Source: Muribaculaceae bacterium
GTDB taxonomy: Bacteria > Bacteroidota > Bacteroidia > Bacteroidales > Muribaculaceae
Assembly (NCBI GenBank): GCA_017962285.1
Contig: JAGCVR010000125.1
Location: forward strand, 1 to 6,568
DNA: 6,568 nt
Direction: 5' to 3'
Part shown: piece after piece, positions 1 to 5,317 of the stretch
Layout of the letters: each line of letters starts with the position of its first letter
Position numbering within the stretch: the first letter of the stretch is position 1
Position numbers and translations under genes: made by a program
The notes under the pieces: model-generated
The model's input: only the letters and a program-made list of their open reading frames with translations
Told to the model about the DNA's origin: nothing
Database searches by the model: none

Positions 1-1208
1 TCTACGGCTTCCGCGGCGCCGATTTCAAGACCATTCACAATTTCATATCGCTGGTGCCGCAAAGTAAAATCTATCCTCTCACCATCAACTACAGGTCAAC
101 GCAAGAGATTCTGGATGTCGCCAACTGGCTTCTCGACCAGTCCCCCCTGCACTACGACAAGCACCTTCAGGCAGTGCGCGGACATGGCGAAAAGCCCGCC
201 ATCGTTCACTGGGACGATGAATGGGAAGAGGCGGAAGACATAACCACGAAAATCCTGGATCGTGTGAACGAAGGAAACTCGGCATGGGCAGAGCACATGG
301 TGCTGTCGCGCTCGGTGTGGGGATTGAGAAAAGTGGAAGTTGCCTGTATCGACAAAAAAATACCTTATATCGTGTTTGGAGGAACCGGACTGATGCAGTC
401 GCGCCACGTCCGTGACCTGGCATCGCCGCTGCGCATCATCTCCAATTTCCACGACGAACTTGCCTGGATGCGCTATCTGCGGTTGTGGAAAGGCATCGGC
501 AATGTGACTGCATCTAAAATAATAGGCGAAACCATTCTGCAGCCGTCGCTCAACGACTGCCTCCAGAAACTGAGTTCTCTCAACCTGCAAAAGGAAATCG
601 CTGCCACGCTCGTCAGCATCAGCTGTATGCAGCTGATGCCGGCAACAGCCATCGAGACAGCACTTAAAATGATGGAAACGCGGCTCGAGGAGATTTATAA
701 GGAAGAATGGCAGTGGCGCAGTCGCGACTTCGACGTGCTGAAAGAAGTCGCCGCCAATTCAAGAAGCGTGGGCGAATTTGTGGCAGAGTATGTCCTCGAC
801 CCCAAACTGGAAATCACCGTTAAGGATGCCGGCAAGGAAGAAGACCATGTGATTCTCTCCACCATCCATTCTGCCAAAGGCCTTGAAGCCACACACTGCT
901 ATCTGGTGAATGTCTCAGCATTTGCCTACCCCACGAGCCGAGCCATCCTCAACGGCGAAGATGCCGTGGAAGAAGAGCGACGCTGCCTCTATGTGGCGCT
1001 CACCAGGGCAAAAGACTCTCTCACAATCTATCGAAACGTGGGCTCAATACACGTCAGCGACGACGAAAGCAGATATTTCCTGCAGAACTTCCCTGCTGGT
1101 CTTGCCGAAAATGTGGTACCGGGCGATTACGAAGACTTTTCACAGTCCGTCGGTTTCACTGGCGAGGCTTTCGATGATTTGCTCGGCTCATCGTTCAATT
1201 TCGATTAG
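1..1208 (+). CDS. UvrD/Rep-family superfamily 1 DNA helicase, C-terminal part (5' end outside window)
   Basis: ATP-dependent 3'-5' DNA helicase of superfamily 1A, acting on DNA in the cytoplasm in repair or replication. The gene is open to the left edge: the first whole codon is at position 3, and 401 codons remain before the TAG at 1206-1208. A GTG at 54 is not the start, because the frame upstream encodes YGFRGAD, the conserved motif III region, followed by NYRST (motif IV, visible residues 29-33). Motif V appears as STIHSAKGLE (about 857-886) and motif VI as LYVALTRAKD (about 988-1017). A GIG/TA helix-hairpin-like stretch lies near 493-520. The Walker A and B motifs must lie upstream of the window. 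The protein ends only about 60 residues after motif VI, so it lacks the long C-terminal extension of UvrD and PcrA. Bacteroidota carry several such paralogues; I cannot say which this is, so no symbol is given. Confidence 0.93.
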   Translation, partial: YGFRGADFKTIHNFISLVPQSKIYPLTINYRSTQEILDVANWLLDQSPLHYDKHLQAVRGHGEKPAIVHWDDEWEEAEDITTKILDRVNEGNSAWAEHMVLSRSVWGLRKVEVACIDKKIPYIVFGGTGLMQSRHVRDLASPLRIISNFHDELAWMRYLRLWKGIGNVTASKIIGETILQPSLNDCLQKLSSLNLQKEIAATLVSISCMQLMPATAIETALKMMETRLEEIYKEEWQWRSRDFDVLKEVAANSRSVGEFVAEYVLDPKLEITVKDAGKEEDHVILSTIHSAKGLEATHCYLVNVSAFAYPTSRAILNGEDAVEEERRCLYVALTRAKDSLTIYRNVGSIHVSDDESRYFLQNFPAGLAENVVPGDYEDFSQSVGFTGEAFDDLLGSSFNFD

Positions 1209-1212
1209 CATG

Positions 1213-1244
1213 TTTGCAAGCGTCCGTAAATTTGAGTACTTTTG
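1213..1244 (+). promoter_or_regulatory. Bacteroidota-type promoter for the DUF4250 gene cluster
   Basis: TTTG at 1213-1216, a 20-bp spacer, then TACTTTTG at 1237-1244. This fits the established Bacteroides/Flavobacterium primary sigma-factor consensus TTTG-N19-21-TAnnTTTG. Transcription would begin roughly at 1250, giving a short leader of about 15-20 nt before the ATG at 1267. A second box with the same pattern, TAAATTTG, lies at 1227-1234, ten bases upstream, but has no TTTG at the right distance (the bases at 1203-1206 are gatt). The promoter sits just after the helicase stop codon, so the downstream genes can be transcribed apart from the helicase. Confidence 0.72.
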
Positions 1245-1266
1245 CATACACAAAGAATTTATTCAA

Positions 1267-1446
1267 ATGAATCACATTCCAACCGACCCGTTCATTCTGC
1301 TTAGTTTCATCAACACTAAGCTTCGCGATGAGTTCCCTTCGCTGAATGAACTGTGCGCGGCAATCGGCGTGGACGAGTCACGACTCTGCGAGCAGCTTCG
1401 CTCTATCGGCATGGAATATGACAAAGAACAAAACAGATTTTGGTGA
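1267..1446 (+). CDS. DUF4250 domain-containing small protein
   Basis: A 59-residue protein whose whole length resembles the DUF4250 family: it has the family-like opening IPTDPFILLSFINTKLRDEF, then SLNELC, a predicted helix-turn-helix-like pair of helices, and the ending EYDKEQNRFW. The function of the family is not known to me; the short helical make-up (LNELCAAIGV...SRLCEQLRSIG) looks like a small helical or HTH-like fold, but that is inference. The frame is open upstream to 910, inside the helicase gene. I chose the ATG at 1267 because it starts at the family's usual N-terminus and lies just after a good promoter. Its TGA overlaps the ATG of the next gene (TGATG), which suggests coupled translation. 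Confidence 0.85.
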   Translation: MNHIPTDPFILLSFINTKLRDEFPSLNELCAAIGVDESRLCEQLRSIGMEYDKEQNRFW

Positions 1447-1685
1447 TGAACGACAAACAATTCAAGACAAAATTTGCCTCCTTACTGGCAATAGCGGGAG
1501 TGGGACTTGTGCTGGCGATAGCTTTCCTGCTGCTGTATTTCGGTCCATTCCATGACATACGGCTCCTTCTTGGCGCCATAGCCCTGCTGCTGGTGTCAGT
1601 AGTCAGCAACACTTCCATTTTGGTAATGGCACTGAAACGGCTAAAAGAACAGCGCCAAAAGAAAAACAATCATAAAATATCATAA
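1446..1685 (+). CDS. Small inner-membrane protein with two transmembrane helices, unknown function
   Basis: I do not recognise a family for this 79-residue protein. It has two strong hydrophobic segments, at residues about 11-32 and 40-62, joined by a short turn containing FGPFHDIR. The N-terminus (K4, K7, K9) and the tail (KRLKEQRQKK near residues 64-73) are basic, so by the positive-inside rule both ends should face the cytoplasm. The ATG at 1446 is preferred over the in-frame TTG at 1440 because it shares a base with the stop of the DUF4250 gene in a TGATG junction. The next gene begins 5 bp after its stop, so it is almost certainly co-transcribed with the DUF4250 gene and exonuclease III. 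A link to DNA repair is not shown by the sequence. Confidence 0.75.
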   Translation: MNDKQFKTKFASLLAIAGVGLVLAIAFLLLYFGPFHDIRLLLGAIALLLVSVVSNTSILVMALKRLKEQRQKKNNHKIS

Positions 1686-1690
1686 GAATT

Positions 1691-2455
1691 ATGGCAAGGC
1701 TGAAACTCATTTCATGGAACGTGAATGGCTTGAGAGCGTGCGACGGCAAAGGTTTTCGCGATGTATTCAACGAACTTGACGCTGATTTCTTCTGCCTTCA
1801 GGAAACAAAAATGCAGGCCGGACAGCTCAACATGGAATTTCCAGGCTATCAAAGCTTCTGGAACTACGCTGATAAGAAAGGTTATTCGGGAACCGCCATC
1901 TTCACCCGTCACAATCCCCTTTCGGTCTCTTACGGAATGGGCATTGACGAACATGACCATGAAGGGAGGCTGATTACTCTGGAAATGGACAAGTTCTTCC
2001 TCGTAACAGCCTATGTACCCAACAGCCAGGACGGGCTCCGGCGGCTCGACTACCGTATGACGTGGGATGACGCTCTTCGCGACTACCTGTGCACATTGGG
2101 AAAGAAAAAGCCCGTTATCATGTGTGGAGACCTCAACGTGGCCCATCAGGAGATTGACCTCAAGAATCCCAAGACCAACAGGATGAATGCCGGCTTCACC
2201 TACCAGGAACGCGAGAAGTTCACCCTCTTGCTCGGCGAAGGATTCACCGACACTTTCCGCTATTTCTATCCCAGTCTCACCGACGCATATTCATGGTGGT
2301 CCTACCGCTTCCGCGCCCGTGAGAAAAATGCCGGATGGCGCATCGATTACTTTGTTGCTTCTGCCGAACTTGACAAGAATCTTGTAAGCTCCGGCATTCA
2401 CAGCGAAATAATGGGCTCTGACCACTGTCCGGTGGAGCTGGTGATTGATTTATAG
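1691..2455 (+). CDS. xth: Exodeoxyribonuclease III (AP endonuclease, ExoIII/APE1 family)
   Basis: Class II AP endonuclease with 3'-5' exonuclease activity that cuts 5' to abasic sites in base-excision repair; cytoplasmic and Mg-dependent. The 254 residues span the whole endonuclease/exonuclease/phosphatase fold. Family motifs appear in order: ISWNVNGLRA with N10; LQETK with metal ligand E38; GYSGTAIF (64-71); TAYVPN with Y108; CGDLNVAH with D147 and N149; NRMNAGFT (163-170); WRIDYF with D219; and GSDHCPV with the catalytic D244-H245 pair. All expected catalytic residues are present. The length is close to that of E. coli Xth (268), so the gene is complete. It begins 5 bp after the small membrane protein gene, which places it in the same transcript. 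Names used for this family include xth, exoA and xthA; the exact symbol is a naming choice. Confidence 0.96.
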   Translation: MARLKLISWNVNGLRACDGKGFRDVFNELDADFFCLQETKMQAGQLNMEFPGYQSFWNYADKKGYSGTAIFTRHNPLSVSYGMGIDEHDHEGRLITLEMDKFFLVTAYVPNSQDGLRRLDYRMTWDDALRDYLCTLGKKKPVIMCGDLNVAHQEIDLKNPKTNRMNAGFTYQEREKFTLLLGEGFTDTFRYFYPSLTDAYSWWSYRFRAREKNAGWRIDYFVASAELDKNLVSSGIHSEIMGSDHCPVELVIDL

Positions 2456-2486
2456 CTTTTGTATTTAAAGAAAAACATATAGGGAA

Positions 2487-3446
2487 ATGCAGCATTTTTT
2501 CAAGTTTGAACCTCGCCTGAAACGCGTGTTGTGGGGAGGCACAAAAATCCTGGGTCTTAAAGGCATTGAATGCCCATTTTCCGACGTAGGCGAAAGTTGG
2601 GAAATCTCAGGGCTCAAGAATACCGAATCAGTTATCGCCAATGGTGGGTTAGCCGGCAAAAACATCAACGAACTCGTGGAGATCCTTGGTGATAAAATAG
2701 TTGGCAAACATAATATTCAGGCACATGGCTCGCAGTTTCCATTGCTCATAAAACTCATCGACGCCAGCAAACAACTCTCCATTCAGGTTCACCCCGATGA
2801 TGTTCAGGCCATGATGCGGCATGGTGAAAGCGGCAAGGACGAAATGTGGTATATCATTGATTCCGAGCCGCAGGCCACAATCATTTCCGGTCTTTCGCGC
2901 GCCACTTCCAAAGAAGAATTTGAGAAATTGATGGCAACCGACCGTTTAACATCCATTCTTGCCGAACACAAATCACACACGGGCGATGTGTTTTTCCTCC
3001 CTGCAAGGCGCATTCACTCAATAGGCGCCGGGAATCTGGTTCTTGAAGTTCAGCAGCCATGCGACATCACCTACCGCGTTTATGATTTCAACAGGACCGA
3101 CGCCAATGGAAACAAACGTCCCCTGCAGACTCAACTCGCAGCCGAAACCATAAATTTCTCCGACGTTGTGAACGGATGCGACAAAATGGTAACAGACGGC
3201 GACGCCTTACTTGTGGAATCGCCAAAATTCTCTGTAGAACGAATTGAGGTTAAGGGTGAAAGATTCATTGCCATGCCACAGGATTCTTTCCTCGCCCTCA
3301 CTTGCATTAATGGTTCTGTGGAATTAAGTGCCGATGATGGCAAAGAAGCCATCACGCTCCGCCAAGGCGAATCCGCCCTCGTTGCCGCATGCACCGGGAA
3401 GATAAGTGCAGCCGGGAATTGCGTACTTATCACGGCTTACACCTGA
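2487..3446 (+). CDS. manA: Mannose-6-phosphate isomerase, class I, short type
   Basis: Zinc enzyme interconverting mannose 6-phosphate and fructose 6-phosphate, linking glycolysis to GDP-mannose and glycan synthesis; cytoplasmic. The 319 residues match the short type I isomerases of Bacillota and Bacteroidota rather than the roughly 390-residue E. coli form. Visible signatures: KRVLWGG (12-18), GESWEIS (35-41), FPLLIKLIDA (84-93), then zinc ligands Q100 and H102 in SIQVHPDD, E119 in KDEMWY, and H177 in PARRIHSIG. The following LVLEVQQ...TYRVYDFNR (185-203) carries R197, the probable substrate-contacting arginine. Residues from about 245 form the C-terminal cupin-like domain. The motif before H177 reads PAR where PAG is usual (see findings). 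The 31-bp gap after exonuclease III has no clear terminator or promoter, so read-through is plausible. Confidence 0.95.
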   Translation: MQHFFKFEPRLKRVLWGGTKILGLKGIECPFSDVGESWEISGLKNTESVIANGGLAGKNINELVEILGDKIVGKHNIQAHGSQFPLLIKLIDASKQLSIQVHPDDVQAMMRHGESGKDEMWYIIDSEPQATIISGLSRATSKEEFEKLMATDRLTSILAEHKSHTGDVFFLPARRIHSIGAGNLVLEVQQPCDITYRVYDFNRTDANGNKRPLQTQLAAETINFSDVVNGCDKMVTDGDALLVESPKFSVERIEVKGERFIAMPQDSFLALTCINGSVELSADDGKEAITLRQGESALVAACTGKISAAGNCVLITAYT

Positions 3447-3461
3447 TTTGCTTCTTGTGGC

Positions 3462-4190
3462 TCACCTTTCGGGCCAGTTCTCATCTTCTTCCTCAACAGC
3501 ACGTTTGCCTGAGACAATCTTGCCGTTCTTGTCATAGGCAACATCAAATTCCTTGTCGGTCTTGAATGTTGCTCGGTCCACTATGCTGTCAATCATCTCG
3601 CCGAAGTACCACACATGATTCTTGTCGGTTGCATAGCCGCTGTTCTCGGTCTCCTTGTAGGTGGCTGGGTCGGCATCGGAAAGAATCTGTCCATAACGAT
3701 ACACATGGTTCTTATCGGTAGCATAGAAGAACTTTTCCACCTTAAAGGTCTTCACGTCAGCTTCGGAAATACGGATTGTATCGTAGTAGGCACACTTGCT
3801 GTCAATAGCCCAGATATCATCGTCATATCCACGCTTCAGCACCTTAAAGGTCTTCACGTCTGCCACATGAATGGGAACTTCCTGAAAATAGTAATCTTTG
3901 CTGTCGTGAAACAAAGGATACTTATCCACTTCAAGCGTAGCAGGGTCGGCTCCGGGAACAAGTTTCTGCTTAAAATAAACATGGTTCTTGTCTTTCCCAA
4001 TCCAATCTTCCACTTCTTGGAAAGTCGCAGGGTCGGCACCTGGCAAAGTATCGGTAATCGTGCCGAAACTGAATGTCCAGTAGCTGTAATACACAGAATT
4101 GCCATCCACCTCATATTTTCCGCCGTCACTACACGACGATACTGCCAGGCACATAATCGTCGACAGTAAAATATAAACAGACTTTTTCAT
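3462..4190 (-). CDS. DKNYY-repeat family lipoprotein
   Basis: A 242-residue predicted lipoprotein. The N-terminus MKKSVYILLSTIMCLAVSSC is a type II signal peptide with lipobox VSSC, so C20 would be lipidated. The mature part is almost wholly tandem repeats of 29-34 residues, each opening with a GADPATF or ADVKTFKV-like turn and ending with a DKNHVYF-like strand: about 51-79, 80-108, 109-142, 143-171, 172-202 and 203-228. DKNHV occurs at 68, 159 and 189; other copies are worn (DSKDYYF, DSKCAYY, DKNGKIV). This resembles the Pfam DKNYY family, whose function is unknown. An ATG at 4307 would add 39 residues without a signal sequence and lies upstream of the likely promoter, so the start at 4190 is preferred. 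It converges on manA with only 15 bp between the stops. Confidence 0.87.
   Translation of the reverse strand: MKKSVYILLSTIMCLAVSSCSDGGKYEVDGNSVYYSYWTFSFGTITDTLPGADPATFQEVEDWIGKDKNHVYFKQKLVPGADPATLEVDKYPLFHDSKDYYFQEVPIHVADVKTFKVLKRGYDDDIWAIDSKCAYYDTIRISEADVKTFKVEKFFYATDKNHVYRYGQILSDADPATYKETENSGYATDKNHVWYFGEMIDSIVDRATFKTDKEFDVAYDKNGKIVSGKRAVEEEDENWPER
3738..3758 (-). repeat. 21-bp exact direct repeat, copy A, within the lipoprotein gene
   Basis: Identical over all 21 bases to 3840-3860 and exactly 102 bp from it (34 codons, one repeat unit), so both copies are in the same frame. Each encodes DVKTFKV with the same seven codons; this copy belongs to the fourth protein repeat, residues 145-151. 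Confidence 0.9.
3840..3860 (-). repeat. 21-bp exact direct repeat, copy B, within the lipoprotein gene
   Basis: Partner of the repeat at 3738-3758. It encodes DVKTFKV at residues 111-117, in the third protein repeat. Identical codon choice over seven codons suggests a recent duplication or gene conversion between these two units, as the flanking bases differ at once on both sides. Confidence 0.9.
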
Positions 4191-4215
4191 AGTTCTCATC
4201 TTTATGTTCAATACG

Positions 4216-4248
4216 CAAAAATAATCTTTTTTCGTGGAAAAACAGAAA
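4216..4248 (-). promoter_or_regulatory. Probable promoter of the DKNYY lipoprotein gene
   Basis: On the minus strand the bases at 4223-4216 read TATTTTTG, a full match to the Bacteroidota TAnnTTTG box. About 21 bp upstream (4248-4245) is TTTC, one mismatch from the TTTG box. Transcription would start near 4210, leaving a leader of about 20 nt before the ATG at 4190. This supports the downstream start codon and independent expression from the gene at 4304-5290. The upstream box is imperfect, so confidence is moderate. Confidence 0.5.
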
Positions 4249-4265
4249 TCACAGCCCGTTTTTCC
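4236..4265. repeat. Inverted repeat in the 113-bp gap before the lipoprotein gene
   Basis: GGAAAAAC at 4236-4243 is a perfect reverse complement of GTTTTTCC at 4258-4265, with a 14-base spacer. It overlaps the upstream promoter element of the lipoprotein gene and lies about 40 bp past the stop of the gene at 4304-5290. A second short palindrome shares its left arm: TTTTTC at 4228-4233 and GAAAAA at 4237-4242 around GTG. The arms are A/T-rich and no T-run directly follows, so this is a poor intrinsic terminator; it may be an operator or chance. Confidence 0.4.
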
Positions 4266-4303
4266 GTCATTGTTTCCCATAAAGCACAGCCTCCCCCACG
4301 ACG

Positions 4304-5290
4304 TCATTTCTTTTCTCCTATCTGCCGCAGCATCTCGGCGGTAGTACTGTGCTTGTGGCCGTTAAGGTCAAACAGGTATTGGTTCACATCGTTGGGTGCC
4401 ATCGCCTTGGCATTGTTGAAGTTCTCGGGGTGCAGTATCCTCGTGAACACCACACGCTGAATATCCACTGGGTCGCAACTGCCCACACCGTATCCCATGT
4501 GGGCGGGGTCCTTACCCGGACCGTTGCTGCTCCAGTACATCACCTTGCCGTCAAGACTCATTCCAAGGAAAACCACGCTGTGCCCGGCCTCCTGCAAATG
4601 ACCCTTCACACCATCGTCGCCGATTATTGCTCCACCGTCGTGCCCGCGGCTCTCGTTCCTATTCCAGAAAATCTTCATCAAGTCGCCACGCATGGCACGC
4701 TTCCACACAGGGTGAGAACGCCACTCCTCATCGGTGAGATACTGTTTTCCGGGAGACTCTTTCACCGTGTCGTTTTTAGCACCGCGAAATGCCGAGAAAC
4801 TGAATCCCGCGTCCAGCTCTCGCACCAACACTGCTATTCCGGGACCATTGGCATTGGCACGCCCCCAGAATCCCATGCCGTCGGGCTGCCCCGCACCATT
4901 CGGGTTGAGGTCGTCTTTGATGCCCACATAAGGCTTCATGTTGCGCCAGGCCTGCCTGGAAATAACACCGTGCTTGTCCCAGTTCAGCAATGCTTTTATA
5001 AGAAGTGAATAAGTTGCACTTGAGCAAAACGACGGAACAGCCGCTTGTGGATTGAACTCCGGTCGCTCGTCATCGATTCCCATCACATAAGCATCATGCA
5101 GTCCCTGCGCCGTTGTCTGACTGAAAACAGCGTTTGGACGCCCTCCTGTATAGTAACCGCCACGCAAAGGAAATTCATCAATAGTGGCAATGACGCAGCG
5201 CTGCCACTCTCCGTTAACCTTGTCGGCAGCCGACAGACCAAGTATTGCCTGCAGACATACTATTGCCAAAAACAATCGCGGGGTATTCAT
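4304..5290 (-). CDS. Secreted protein with NlpC/P60-like cysteine hydrolase pattern
   Basis: I do not recognise a named family. The 328 residues start with a signal peptide (hydrophobic segment about 6-20, likely cut after A22 in SAAD), so the protein is exported; there is no lipobox. The mature part carries the order of marks seen in NlpC/P60 and CHAP-type papain-fold hydrolases: a Cys at the head of a helix (C89 in PSFCSSATYSLLI), a GDL at 202-204 (MRGDLMKIFW), a His opening a hydrophobic strand (H237 in AGHSVVFLGMS), and a polar residue after the next strand (N256 in YWSSNGPG). In that superfamily these would be nucleophile, strand and catalytic His/polar pair. The gap of about 113 residues between Cys and GDL is longer than in typical NlpC/P60 domains. 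Peptidoglycan or other amide bonds are possible substrates, by inference only. It starts 27 bp after the Omp85 gene and probably shares its transcript. Confidence 0.62.
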   Translation of the reverse strand: MNTPRLFLAIVCLQAILGLSAADKVNGEWQRCVIATIDEFPLRGGYYTGGRPNAVFSQTTAQGLHDAYVMGIDDERPEFNPQAAVPSFCSSATYSLLIKALLNWDKHGVISRQAWRNMKPYVGIKDDLNPNGAGQPDGMGFWGRANANGPGIAVLVRELDAGFSFSAFRGAKNDTVKESPGKQYLTDEEWRSHPVWKRAMRGDLMKIFWNRNESRGHDGGAIIGDDGVKGHLQEAGHSVVFLGMSLDGKVMYWSSNGPGKDPAHMGYGVGSCDPVDIQRVVFTRILHPENFNNAKAMAPNDVNQYLFDLNGHKHSTTAEMLRQIGEKK

Positions 5291-5317
5291 AATTGACTTT
5301 TTGATTAATTCAATCCG

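Noticed and set aside
54..56. GTG as the start of the helicase.
   Set aside because: The same frame upstream, from position 3, encodes YGFRGADFKTIHNFISL, a conserved part of UvrD-type helicases, so the gene enters from outside the window.
910..1266. Long open frame upstream of the DUF4250 start, giving a 178-residue protein.
   Set aside because: It lies out of frame across the helicase end, and the family's N-terminus begins at the ATG at 1267 behind a good promoter.
2451..2461. TATAGCTTTTG before manA as a promoter -7 box.
   Set aside because: The spacing between TA and TTTG is three bases rather than two, and no TTTG lies 19-21 bp upstream.
3401..3431. Stem-loop at the end of manA: GATAAGTGC at 3401-3409 pairs with 3423-3431 (one G-T pair), 13-base loop.
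   Set aside because: It lies inside the coding region, has an A/T-rich stem and no T-run directly after it, so I do not call it a terminator. It could still affect the mRNA end between the converging genes.
4188..4307. An upstream in-frame ATG at 4307 that would lengthen the lipoprotein by 39 residues and overlap the stop of the previous gene (ATGA).
   Set aside because: The added residues contain no signal sequence and would bury the clear MKKSVYILL...SSC lipoprotein signal. The likely promoter box at 4216-4223 lies downstream of this ATG.
4349..5008. A 219-residue open frame on the plus strand, and another at 3615-4169.
   Set aside because: Both lie wholly opposite genes with signal peptides and clear domain or repeat patterns. 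Their translations show no recognisable motif, and the second simply mirrors the DKNYY repeats.
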